A stretch of 64,000 bases of DNA from Stromatinia cepivora (GCA_014898415.1 RCTD01000016.1:1364001-1428000), one strand, 5' to 3'; positions 22,387-33,144 are shown, counted from the first letter of the stretch. The notes: generated from the letters alone by a model not told the origin. Made by a program: numbers and translations.

Positions 22387-24110
22387 CTAGTCGGAACAGA
22401 TAGATACTTTTGCTGGAACCACAACAGGGTTGTGTTCTTCAAAGTCTTCCATAATACATGATAATCCTCCAAACACCGTGAATGCAGTAGTTTCCGCAAG
22501 ATGCTCGGGGTATCCTCTCTCAAGTGCAATCATTTCAAGGAATATCGGCTGGCGGTCAACATCCCGACTAACTCCCGGGAGTCGCAACTTTGGAAGCTCC
22601 GGCAGTTTGCTTCCTGGTGCTGCAAAGTAAATTCGAAATTCGATACGAGGTTCCAATCTCATGAACTGGCTTAAATTGAAAGCTTCTGTACACAGCTCCA
22701 ATATTTCTTGCCTTAATTTTTCATCATTGGCTTTCGATAAGGGTTCTAAGAAATTTTCCAAATCTAACGCAAAAGCATTCAATTTTGTTCCTGTACCTCT
22801 CTTCCGTATCCGTTCTACATTGTTTAAAGTGAGGTGTGTCCATTCAGTACTGACACGAAATTCAACACTTTCTAAAGTCATTTTAATGTTAGTAATGGGC
22901 CCGCGCTACATTTGACTTCATTTGGCGATTACCTTCAGGACAATCTCGTAACCTTTTTTCAAACTCAACAAGTCCACTTTCCAAGGTTCCATTTTCGTCA
23001 TCGTCTTCAAGACCAAATGCCGGCTTCAAAAGGATCTCGTCATTCAAGAATTCGAAGATGGCCGCCATGGCTCTAAAACGCCTTTCGACAAGATTCAAAT
23101 TCTCATCCCAAATCTTACTCAAAGACACGTCTCTCTGGCGACGTTGATGTCCTTCTTTTGGCCTGCCTTTTTGGGCCATATTTAAGTGTCCCTCGACGAG
23201 ATCTTGGATCTGATAGGTTAAGTCGAGGAAGCGTCGTGCGATGGCTGGACCATTCTCGGTTCCCGCAACCCGTCCCGAAAGCTTTTGGCGATACAAACCA
23301 AGCATCGATCTAGTTTGTTCATATCTTTGTTCCATAGACTCGATCTTCGATTGTAAGGCCTTGTTTTCCTGCCTAAGTTCTTCGATCTCCGATTGCAAGG
23401 CCTTGTTTTCCTGCCCAAGTTCTTCGATCTCAATGTACAACATTTGCAGATCTTGAGCGGGCTGACTAGCTTGTGCTTGGAGGGCTTTGACCTCTGCTTC
23501 TAGATCTTCGATTCTCGCCCGTGCCTGGGCCACTTGCAATTCCCCTTGACCTTGGCCTCTTCTCCAGGGCGCCTTAGCTTTCTCGCAGGCAAATGCGTTA
23601 AGTTGGTCTGACATGATCTTGTAGTCGCTATGTAGCTGTTTGTATCTTTCGCGAGCATCATCTTTTCCTTTCTTATCAGGAGCATTCTGAGTCTGCAAAA
23701 AATCATTAGTGGCGGAGGAGGAGATATGGTGCTAAATCCACGATTCGAAACTTTCAAAATAGGTTGTGTGTGGCTGTGATGACACTTACTGGGCTTTTAA
23801 TAGATTGTTTCCCGAGTTCGGTTTGTATCTGTCCGAGAATTATGCTTATCAATTCCATAGCTTGTTTGACGTATCCTTCATGTTGAATGTTAAGGCCTAT
23901 CATGGTCGCGGATGCTTCAGACTCCATTTTGAACAGTCGCACGCTTTTGGCTTCGAACCATATGACTTCCTTGAGCTCACGGTGCAGATCTTCGGGATGA
24001 ATATGCCGCTCGATATATCTCACTCCAATTCGGCCGGTGGCACTAATTTCGACATTCATGAAAGAGCTGTTTATGTTGTGGTCAAAGAGATGTAGAGTGC
24101 CATCGCTCAT
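22387..24110 (-). CDS. coiled-coil protein A, paralogue of the protein at 29156-30788
   Basis: Three exons on the minus strand: 24110-23790, 23692-22933 and 22871-22387, 521 aa. Intron 1 (97 nt; GTAAGT, TTTGCAG) is phase 0; intron 2 (61 nt; GTAATC, TACTAAC branch, TTTAG) is phase 1. Residues 1-107 form an unrecognised N-terminal domain. Residues about 158-242 are a Glu/Gln/Leu heptad coiled coil containing an exact-register 14-residue duplication (EIEELxQENKALQS twice). An FGLED motif at 333-337 is followed by intron 2 and a C-terminal domain of about 160 aa. From roughly residue 270 on, it aligns with the plus-strand gene at 29156-30788. No signal peptide, membrane segment or catalytic motif is seen. 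It follows the APH gene on the same strand, 210 bp downstream. Function unknown; a scaffold or partner role is inference. Confidence 0.85.
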
Positions 24111-24320
24111 TCTTTGTTGGGATTCGACGAACGGAGCTAAGTGTCATGCATTAAGATTTGAATAAACAACAAAGGACTATTAGTATGAATGGATCAAAAT
24201 CACACAGATCATATGATGGGAATAGCCCCTAAATAAACGACCAAATAAAATAACCATGCTAAGAAAGAGCCTTTCTTCCTGACAAGACCAGCATCCCATT
24301 TATAGGACGATCACCACAGC

Positions 24321-25694
24321 CTACTCCAGAGAACTCTTTCTCAAACTCCAGTTTTCGCCCTTTTCGCGTGCATCAAGCCAATTTTTAATCTTCCTCATTT
24401 GCCAGACACTATCGCAAGCCTGCACAGCCCATTCAAAATCTGCTTTCTCCGAACCTTTTCTAAATTCTTTGATCCATGACAATGCGATATTCTCCATTTC
24501 CTTTAGGAAAAGATCGCGTAGGATCGTCAACTCATACTCCAACAGGTGCTCCCAGTAGAGACTATTAATGCCCTCATTATCAAGCTCATTTCCTTGGAGC
24601 TCATTGGCGAATTCTTCGTCATTATCTGGACCGTATCGATCCCTCATTGGCTCCTCAATTCTATCCCTTCCCTTGAGAAATTCTGGGAAGGAACACGACC
24701 TCCATAATGGTAATGTTGAAACACACTCCCAATCGACAACACCAGTAATTTTTCCATCGTCATCGACCAGAATGTTCTGCATAGATAAGTCGTCGTGGAA
24801 GAGTACACATTGCTCTGCAGTGCTTTCATTGGCAGGAAAGATACTTGGGAGTAGCTTAAGTAGTCTTTCAACAAGGTCTTTAGCATTCTGCGCATCTTCA
24901 ATATCATCTTCATCCTTGGACGTCTTAAGAATATTTTCTTGATCAATAAGAACGAAGATGAGGCGAGCGCGGATCCAATCTTCGCTTTTGGTGAATGGGC
25001 CTCTAGGCACATCTTGCGCAATGTGGTCCCCCCAGAAGAAGATCATTGAGACCACTTTACCCAGAGCAGGCAATGACAGCTGTGAGTCTTGTAGTGCCTT
25101 TCCGGGATCAGCCGACATCTGAGATTTTTCAGCTTCACCCGCTTCCTCCTCCTGGGGTGACTTCTTTGTCCCATGTTGTATTACTGGAATGACAAATATG
25201 TTTCCGATAGCGGAAAATTTATGACGGAAAATCTGGGATTGATATTGAGCAATCTGCTTAACCAAGTCTCGTTTCGAGTTTTTGGATAAGTTCCTCCATT
25301 TTGCTCGTAAAGTCCTACCGGGCAGCATATCCATCAATATCCATTCGTACCCAAGGTCATTCTCACTAGAGTCATCAAACGCGAGGATTCGTGGTACTGG
25401 TATATCTGTGGTTCGGTGAATAAAGTTGATGGTTGCTATTTCACTATTCGTTTTGTTGAAAGGGTCGACAGGTAATGTGATACGAATCAAGAAGCATTCA
25501 TTCTCAGTTTCGATTTTATAGAGTTTATTAAAGGCCCCTTGGGCATAAAACGTGACATCACACAAAGAACATTCCTCGAGCTTGAGGTGTTTAAGTACAA
25601 TCACTTTGATCTTCGCGATGTCTGGCGTTGATGTCCAATGAGGTTCAAGGCCAAATGTCTTGGCCACCCATTTCAGCCCATCTTGCTTAACCAT
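24321..25694 (-). CDS. APH/choline-kinase-like phosphotransferase
   Basis: Single exon, 457 aa, intact, ATG at 25694. It has the protein-kinase-like fold of the aminoglycoside phosphotransferase (PF01636) group: a GAFNKLYKI nucleotide-loop-like strand at about 53-61, FLIRITLPVDP…KTNSEIATI at 68-89 in the style of large fungal APH families, the hinge-like WILMDMLPG at 118-126, the catalytic loop HDDLSMQN at 300-307 (Asp as base, Asn as metal ligand) and DWE at 321-323 in place of DFG. An acidic insertion lies at about 181-200. In fungi such proteins rarely act on aminoglycosides; substrates are mostly unknown. It sits between coiled-coil protein A and the Hsp70-like gene, all on the minus strand. 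Antibiotic resistance should not be inferred. Confidence 0.88.
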   Translation of the reverse strand: MVKQDGLKWVAKTFGLEPHWTSTPDIAKIKVIVLKHLKLEECSLCDVTFYAQGAFNKLYKIETENECFLIRITLPVDPFNKTNSEIATINFIHRTTDIPVPRILAFDDSSENDLGYEWILMDMLPGRTLRAKWRNLSKNSKRDLVKQIAQYQSQIFRHKFSAIGNIFVIPVIQHGTKKSPQEEEAGEAEKSQMSADPGKALQDSQLSLPALGKVVSMIFFWGDHIAQDVPRGPFTKSEDWIRARLIFVLIDQENILKTSKDEDDIEDAQNAKDLVERLLKLLPSIFPANESTAEQCVLFHDDLSMQNILVDDDGKITGVVDWECVSTLPLWRSCSFPEFLKGRDRIEEPMRDRYGPDNDEEFANELQGNELDNEGINSLYWEHLLEYELTILRDLFLKEMENIALSWIKEFRKGSEKADFEWAVQACDSVWQMRKIKNWLDAREKGENWSLRKSSLE

Positions 25695-26427
25695 CCTGGA
25701 GGGCTAATGAGAAAAACTCGGGGGTGCCGGGCTCGGAGACCTTTGAGGCAGGAGTTATCAATCGAGCGTGATAGTACGATAAATGATGTGTGGCCGGGCA
25801 GATTGAGATGGAGCTATACTGATCCTTGGTAAAGACAGCAGTAGCTTTGTGGTAGAACAATGCGAGTTCTATCCTTTTTCGCCGGAGCTGTGCCTAAATG
25901 TCAAGATAGAATGTCGAGTCCTAGATATCTCAAAACAGTTTTATGATTGGAAGAAAAATCCAGCAGCCAACTGAAATAGCTAAACGCACAGGGCGCCTAA
26001 GCCTAATTTGGTGATACATCAGCAGAATTTCATTGTTAGGGTATAATCAAATTGGATATAGGCTATTGGGTCCTGAACGTGAGAAGGCGGTGACCTAATT
26101 AGGTTAGGCCGATCAATTGGCCGATGAACTTTCTCTTCTAGATGGCATTAGAGTAGACTAAAAATGAAACACATCCCACATCCCTCCCCGCCTCTTTTCT
26201 GCGACTATGAATTTGTACACGGCCTCTTGATGTTCATTCATTTCAATCGTTCATGTTAAACGTCAAGACCATTTATAATTATATTCTCAAAAACAATGGA
26301 TAAAGCAATGATCAGCAATCACGCAGAGTCTCTCGAATTATCAATTCATTCTCTCTAAAAACCAAACACCACTACCTGAAAACCGGGGTCAAACCCTCTC
26401 TGGATTTCCTCCCAACTTTTGCATCCA
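25695..26427. other. intergenic region, no gene seen
   Basis: A 733-bp spacer between the APH start codon and the Hsp70-like stop codon. No domain-bearing frame. Presumably it contains the APH promoter and the 3' untranslated region of the Hsp70-like gene. Confidence 0.6.
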
Positions 26428-28598
26428 TTAATACTTCGCCTCAACACTACCTAGTTCCTTACCTTTGTGTTCAAGCGAAAACTTCATGATGGCAGGCATG
26501 CTTGTCACTACCAGGTCATAATGAATATCCCAGCACCGATCACCATACATTCCCGTCTTTGCCTTGAATGTCTTTCGATCCACGGTCCTCAAATCTACTT
26601 CCAATTGGCAGTTGACTTCCACTGTGGAGTCGGGACGATCTGGCGCTTCAATCAGTTCGCACTGCTTGAGACTTTCATGAAAGTGAAGGCTTTTGTCGGA
26701 CAAATCTTGGAGAGTTCGATAGAATGGGAACCGGATCTTTTGCGAACGTCCGAGGGTGTCACCACGACGTATGTACCAAGTCATCTAGAGGTATGAGCAA
26801 ACAAGCGAGAGAGGGGAGAAGCGTCTTATCTTACCCGCCGAGTTCGCCACTTTCCATATTCGTCCATATATTTTGGATGTCCTTTGTCTTCCTCGGCGTC
26901 ATAGATAACACCGGCTGAGACGCCGTAGTGCCGCGTCGCTTGTGTTGAGACTACCGTTACTTTTTCTGGAAGTTGACTAAGCACCGCACCCCTTGAAACA
27001 CATTAGCAAGTCTTCTTCCTTACATCTAGGGAACTTACTTGACTATTGCAGACCAAGAGTCATCTGGCTGCATAATTTGAATAGTTGGAAATTGTTGAGC
27101 AAGTTCAGATCTGAGATACTCCGAAGAACCAAACCCGCCTACAAGAAGAATGGCCTAGGAAGGGTCAGGTAAGATTCATATAGTGATTGGGTGAGGCATA
27201 TCACCTTTGGTTCTTTTTCCTGGAGATGGTTTTCCGACAGTCTCTTGGCCATGACGGCCTGCACCTGTTCGTTGACTTTGTTTTTGATGTCTGCGATTAT
27301 AGGGTCGAATATGGCTTTCATATCTTTACTGTTAATGTGTCAGCTCTATTGTGATAGCAAATTGAGGGCAGATTTACTGATCCAAGGTCAACATATCGGA
27401 GACTAGGCCTCTCGGTACATTATCACTGAGTTTTGCCTTGAAGAAATGGAAACGATCCTTTTCCTCATCGCCACCGCGAAACTTTCTCTTGGCGGTCTGA
27501 TCGAAGTATTTCAGAGTATTTGGGTAATACTTGGTTTCCTTAATCCTGTAGAACTCAGTCTCCCCTATTATGTCTTTGACCATTCCCTCCCATCGGTTAT
27601 TGAGATTCAATGAGCCTGCCATACAGCCTTGGCGCAGGTTAGCATACTTATTTTAGCGACCAAAGATAGGTTAACACTGACCTGTACCAGGCACAAGCTC
27701 TTTCAACTCCAGCCTAGGTACCAATTGAACAATTTCATATGAAATGAGATCCACTGTACCGCCGCCAGCGTCACAGATCACCACTGAATCTCTAATCTAA
27801 AGAAACGTTAGTTGGTCGTTTTACAAAAAAGGCGGATAGTCATACCGATAACCCCTTGTTTTTTAATTCGTGTAAAGTATGAAATGCTGCGGCCTCTGGC
27901 TCTTTGACAAGTATCACTGGATGTAAACCAGCCTGCCTGGCTGCCTTTACATGGGAGGTGATTAGCCTGACAAAAAATATGTGATGAGAGATACCCACTT
28001 GTAAAGTTAAGTCTTTTGCCTTGTCAGACCAGACAGCAGGAACCGAGAGAACGAATTCCTTCTCACAGTATTGGACATAGTCATGAAGCAAAGCAACCTC
28101 CAGTCTTTCCAAAGCGTGTTCGTACATGGCCCGAAGATAATCGGCGGCTACGTCAACAGCTAGCCTTCCAGAGTGTTTGAGATCGCTCTTCAGCGTCGAT
28201 GCTGGAACGTAGGACGGCATGTCCTGCGTAGGGTCAAGTAGTAGTTTAATGCCGCGTATCGCATGGACGCGAGAAGCCATCTCTCCCCAGCTAAATTTTC
28301 CATTGTATTTTCCGTAGCTCACGATCGTTGGGGTTTTCGGCTGACCAAGCTCAAGTCCTTTGCGTGTGGTTAGAAATCTGTTTAGGGTGTCATTGCACTT
28401 AGATGCCTTACCTGGCCAGGAATTCACCCCAACAATTTTGGGATCCTCGTCTGAAAGACAAGCATACGCAATTCCGCTGTATGTCGTCCCAAAATCAATT
28501 GCAATCAGAATCTGGTCCTCCGATATATAAGCATTCGGTTCGTTGGAGGAGGTGAAAAGTCTACCGGTCGTGACTTTTTCCTCAACTTTGTCGTTCAT
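26428..28598 (-). CDS. Hsp70-like ATPase without the canonical substrate-binding domain
   Basis: Nine exons on the minus strand: 28598-28412, 28357-27999, 27944-27846, 27796-27682, 27627-27378, 27328-27205, 27154-27039, 26991-26835, 26784-26428; 587 aa. Every junction keeps phase, and introns are 47-54 nt. The actin/Hsp70 ATPase motifs are all present: phosphate-1 IDFGTTYSG (34-42), phosphate-2 DAGGGTVD (224-231) and adenosine VGGFGSSEY (383-391). VPAVWSDKAKD and KEPEAAAF also fit the family. The C-terminal part (about 470-587) is not the usual beta-sandwich/lid, and there is no EEVD tail, as in the fungal Hsp70-like proteins related to HSPA12. The start chosen is the first ATG of the frame, 33 codons before the phosphate-1 motif. 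The gene is divergent from coiled-coil gene C (557 bp). ATP binding is well supported; client or function unknown. Confidence 0.92.
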
Positions 28599-29155
28599 GG
28601 CGACAAAGCTCGCAAGCAGAATTATCGTCCTAAATTCGGGTGCAATAAGATGGAGTGTGTTGTGCAACAATAGAGGAAAATTTCATGCGGTAGTAAGATC
28701 CAATTTATGGATTTCATGCTCACGTTCATTTCGTGCAAACGGTATTCTGTGGCTTTTGGTAGTAAATTACGTTGCGAACATGATGGATGCTTCCAGTTCT
28801 CAAATTCTCACTAGTCCCTTTGATCATGCAGCTTCCGTTTCATCCATTCACTTCGATGACGGGTCCAAGTCGAAGCGATGCGGCTTCCAGCAGCAGAATC
28901 TACAAATCGCAGAGAAATTAGACGGCATATCTAGAAAGTGTGTCTCATCTCTGCTTGGTTTTCTACGAATAAACTTTATGAACACAAAAGCGGTCTGACT
29001 ATACCCTGCCGAAATTTCGGGCTGATGCTTTACCTTACTAGCAGTTCGACGCGGCTCAGGACCGTCGCATATTAAGAAGAGCACAACTTCAGCACAAACG
29101 AAACGCGACAAGTACCCACGTCGGTCAATTTAATACGCCCAAAAATAACCTGGAA
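28599..29155. promoter_or_regulatory. divergent promoter region, Hsp70-like gene / coiled-coil protein C
   Basis: 557 bp lie between the two start codons. No heat-shock element (nGAAn arrays) or TATA box could be assigned with confidence. A chance frame crosses the region on the plus strand. Co-regulation of the two genes is an inference from the arrangement. Confidence 0.5.
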
Positions 29156-30788
29156 ATGGAAGGCGTTGATTCTCACGTCCCTGGCGGCGAATCAAATTTG
29201 CACTCCGAAGCCATTTTGATGGAAAACGATGCAGCGGATAGACGTCCCTGTTGCTTCCGTCGGGTTTTCAACAGACTTTTCGTAAGTTAATGATCTATAC
29301 ACTGCAACTATTTGTTGCATGTGTGAAGCTAATAGCTACAGCAGCGAGGAGCAGCCAAGAAGACTCTTCCCTACCATAACATTAAGGACTTCGCACAATT
29401 TGCTACTGAGCGCGAAAATTTGAGGCAGCAAATTGATAACGTCACCCAGGAGAGAGAGCAAGCAAAAAGGGAGATTGAGAATACCATGAAACACATTGAA
29501 AACATTACTCGTGAAAGGAATGAATTGAAGACCAAGTGCGAGAACTTACAGAATGATTTCAGCATCGTCTGCGGTCGCAGAGATTCACACGAAGCGGACG
29601 CCAAGAAGGTCTTCGAAAACCTACACGCCACTAAAAATCTGCTTGAAGCACAAAAAGATGAGACCCGCAAGCTCGCATCCAAATACAACAAAGCAGTTAA
29701 GGATAAGATATCTCAAGATCAAGAGTATCAAGAATTGCTTGAAAAGTTTGAAATACAAAAGAAGGAAAATTTCACCCTTAATGAGGAGCTCAAGGAATTC
29801 GAAATTCGGCGCATTTCAGCAGCGGAAGTCATTATCTTGCAACAGAAGTTGGAAGCATCCGAGCAACAGATGCAACATTATGAAAGATTAGCGGCCAGAT
29901 TCCGCACTTTCGTTCACATCTCGAACACCCCGACCGAAATCGACGACACAGTCATAGCCTCGGAATTTGAAGAGTTGCGACACCAAATTGAGCAGATCAT
30001 CCACACATATTACAGCATGAGTAAAGCCCCCTCAACACGTGAACACGTCACCCTACGAAACGCGCAAATGCATCTTTGCCGCATCTTCGAAGCTGACCCC
30101 GATGAATATGGACTACAAGCGCGGGTGAGGGCATTCGTATTTAGGTACTTGGATAAATCGCTGTTATTTAAACGATTTTTTGGACTCGAAGATAAGAGCT
30201 TGGGTATGGAAAAGGGGCTGAGAAATTTTGAGTCAATGTTGAGCAAGAATCACCCAGGTATTCGCGTCCACACCTACCTTTCACTAGGTGTACCCTTTTC
30301 AGATACTAATAGTTGCAGATCGACACGCTGAAATCGCTGACTGGAGAACCGTCACAATGAAATGTGCACAATACCTTCAACCAGCCAACCCGAGCCATCC
30401 ACCACGTATATGCATGGATGTCGCTGAAGAGTTTATGTGGTTATTGGACCCCCTGCGAAAAGATCCCAACAAGAAAACCGATCAGCTTAGAGGTCAATGG
30501 CAGGAACTATGCATGAATGCTTTTAAGCTTACCATGAAACTGAGAACGTACAAGGATGTATACCGCTGCGAGATTCCCGCATGGGGAGAAGTGCTTCATG
30601 AGGACGAGGTTGAACCACAGGCTGAAGTATACACGGAGAACTGCAAGAAGAAGACCGAATTGAACGATTGGTGGGTTATTGCATACAGTATTGCGGGTAC
30701 GTTGGTTAAATACCCAGCTGAGGAACCGGAGAAAAGGGTGGTAGTGGTGAAGCCATGCGTAGCGGTCCAAGCTCACCCAGATGATTGA
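29156..30788 (+). CDS. coiled-coil protein C, paralogue of the protein at 22387-24110
   Basis: Three exons: 29156-29281, 29342-30257, 30319-30788; 503 aa. Intron 1 (60 nt, GTAAGT) ends in a CAGCAG tandem acceptor, so one Gln is optional; intron 2 (61 nt, GTATTC, TACTAAT branch, TTGCAG) is phase 1. The first exon is a separate 42-residue leader with a CCFRR motif. Residues about 69-243 are a long charged coiled coil. FGLED lies at 322-326, 22 residues before intron 2. The C-terminal domain shares with protein A the patterns (E/D)W near its start, a D…F…LDPL/LEPL…K block, and (L/Q)ELC..AF.L. The gene is divergent from the Hsp70-like gene. No enzyme motif, signal peptide or membrane helix. Function unknown. 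Confidence 0.87.
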
Positions 30789-32632
30789 AGGCTTTTCTGG
30801 GGTTTGGTTTGGTTGAATAGAGTCGTTTGTGGTTGGGAGGGATGGGTAGCGGGGACGGCGATGCGTGACAAAGAGTAGGCATGACGATAGATACTCTCAA
30901 TGTTGATGCATTTCCCATCAAGTCATGTATGAGGCTATATCAATTTTGAGGGACTAATTTGCCTGTTTAACCGCTCTCTCCCACAATTATATCACTCTGT
31001 ACCATCCATCGTCCTTTCGAAATGTATCCCTTGTAAAGAAAACGTGCTACGGATGGTAGCCTGCGCATTAGAGTGCATGAAGTCCTTCGCTAAAAGTATG
31101 TTTCTTCGTTTGCACGCAATAGCCACGAAATAATGCGTTTGCCTGTTCCTGTACATGATTAACTAGGCGGAAACAAACCATTTTCAATTACTTCCAACAA
31201 AATCCCGCGTATCAGCCTTCTATCTGTTGATGGTTCTTTCAATGCTCCAAGAGCTTATCCTATTGAGGTAAAAAAAAGGGGGGGGGGACTACAAGTAAGC
31301 AGCTCGTATATTGAAGTTAAGATACCAAATTCCTCAGCGAAACCTTGAGCGAATTCTTCTATCCCGCATAGTCGTCTCAATATGAGGTCAGCTACTTCCG
31401 TTGCAATTATCGCAAAATATGACCTTCCTCGACGACCCTATAAACATTTGACGCTGGACATCAATATCGATATCGATATCGATATCAGCCCCTGCGAAAT
31501 CCACAATCATTGACCTTTACATACTCAGCAAAATCCTGCTTACATAAACAACCTCATGACATTTCCCGTCAAATCACGTTCTAACCTCTCAATCTCTTGA
31601 TCAATTTTGTTGCACGTCTAGAAATTCTGAGCGTGGCTTTCACGTTTTTGCCATGATGTTTTATCACCCTTGTCGTGTCTGCTGGTCCAATCCATGGAAA
31701 TACTTCGTTTGTGGCTTTTTCATTCGTTGTCGGTGTACGGCATATTCGGATTCAGCTCTCGGACCTTTCTAGCTATTGGTCACCCATCCCATCCACCATG
31801 ATAAGTTCCTTCTTGAATCATGATGTGCAACAAAAATGCGATGTGCAACAACTGTGAAAAATTGGGGCTGTTAAAAAAATGGGATGGATTTAATTGGATG
31901 GTGATATAAATGAAGTGATGAAATGATGAAATAATGATTAGAAAGGAGGGGTTGAGGAGGGGTTGAAGAGCGAGGGGAGAAGGGTGAAAAAAAGGTTAAA
32001 AAAGGCAGAGATGCAACAAATACTCTTTTTGTTTGGATCTTCAATGATTGCATAGAATATTACCCAATCATAGCTAGCTCACAAGAATATGCAACGTCAC
32101 ACTACCATAATCACAACCACTCAAATCCCTTAAAAAAATATTTTGGAGATATGTTGCATATCTAATTTGTCGAAGTGCATGATCTTATCGCAACTCACAG
32201 AATCCACAACACCGGATTGGACGAAGAAGAGGCATTCGTGGGCGTTTGGGTGTAAGATTGGAGGCCCCTCTTATTTCGCCCTTTTTACGATATGCAACAA
32301 ATTATGCAGGGTGAAGATTATTGGATGGTCGGTGGATATTGGATGGGATGTTTAACATGTGATGATTACTCTTGAATCTTCGAGGATTTTAAAGGTCGAA
32401 TTCCGAGTGACTTTTCTTTCTCCTTTCGCTAGATAGGTATTAATGGAGAAGTCTCTATAGTGCAAGTGGAGAAAAGGGGGGCACCGCTCGCTTGCCTCGT
32501 GAAGATTTTTTTTGGGGGGGGGGGGGGACCTCCACTCACTCTCGTTCTCCATCTAGTTTTAATTGCAAATATGCTTAGGAATAAATGTACATATTGGCGC
32601 TGCCGTGCCAATCTATACACGATCGCACAATT
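30789..32632. other. intergenic region, no gene seen
   Basis: 1.8 kb without a supported gene. It holds homopolymer junctions (A7G10 at about 31271-31287 and T8G14 at about 32507-32528), an ATCGAT hexanucleotide run at about 31463-31487, and a scatter of TGCAAC motifs from 31608 to 32300. The open frames here are short and without pattern. Confidence 0.6.
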
Positions 32633-32703
32633 CCTCACTTGGTGTAATGGTCAGCACATCGGATTCTGATTCCGGAGATATTGGTTCGATTCCTATAGAG
32701 AGG
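32633..32703 (+). tRNA. tRNA-Gln (CUG), with two stem mismatches
   Basis: Cloverleaf read by hand: acceptor CCTCACT/AGAGAGG (one A-A mismatch), D-arm GTGTAATGGTCAGCAC, anticodon stem TCGGA/TCCGG with loop TTCTGAT giving CTG, short variable loop, T-arm ATTGG-TTCGATT-CCTAT (one T-T mismatch). A-box and B-box-like sequences are present. The D-arm and anticodon arm look normal for fungal tRNA-Gln. The mismatches leave open a degenerate copy. Confidence 0.7.
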
Positions 32704-33073
32704 TTCCCAGTATGTGTAGATCTTTCTATGTCGCTCAGTTTGAATCTGAGATCGAAGGTTTATATTTTTGTTCTCAATGCCTAGATAGTCAGCAATACCC
32801 CGTTTCTAGTCTTATTCTTAAGAATTAGATACTCATCTCTACTCAGCTTAGTCTCGGGTACTAAATATCTTTTTTGAAATTTTTAATATTCAAATGATGA
32901 ATCTTGGAGTAAAGTTCACAATAATACGAAATTTCAAATCCCAAATTTTATCTAATGAATTAATATAAATTTTTCAAACCCACACAAGTTGGAAAAATCC
33001 CGATGTTTCCGGCATAGCTCTACCGTGTACTTGATAAAGTAATCTAAAATCCAACTTCCACAATCACATGATA

Positions 33074-33144
33074 TCCCTGCTGGCGCAATGGTAGCGTGCA
33101 AGACTCCTAATCTTGAGGCTACAGGTTCGAGTCCTGTGTAGGGA
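33074..33144 (+). tRNA. tRNA-Arg (CCU)
   Basis: Complete cloverleaf: acceptor TCCCTGC/GTAGGGA pairs fully (one G-U), D-arm GGCGCAATGGTAGCG, anticodon stem CAAGA/TCTTG with loop CTCCTAA giving CCT, T-arm ACAGG-TTCGAGT-CCTGT. No intron. It decodes AGG. Confidence 0.92.

Noticed and set aside
24321..25694. aminoglycoside resistance gene
   Set aside because: The fold signature matches the APH superfamily, but fungal members of this type are broad and uncharacterised. Nothing points to antibiotic substrates.
26428..28598. canonical Hsp70 chaperone gene
   Set aside because: The ATPase motifs are present, but the substrate-binding domain and EEVD tail are not. The large number of short introns also fits the Hsp70-like (HSPA12-type) fungal group better.
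28543..28998. 151-codon plus-strand frame over the Hsp70-like start
   Set aside because: It lies antisense to exon 1 and in the divergent promoter region; no pattern suggests coding.
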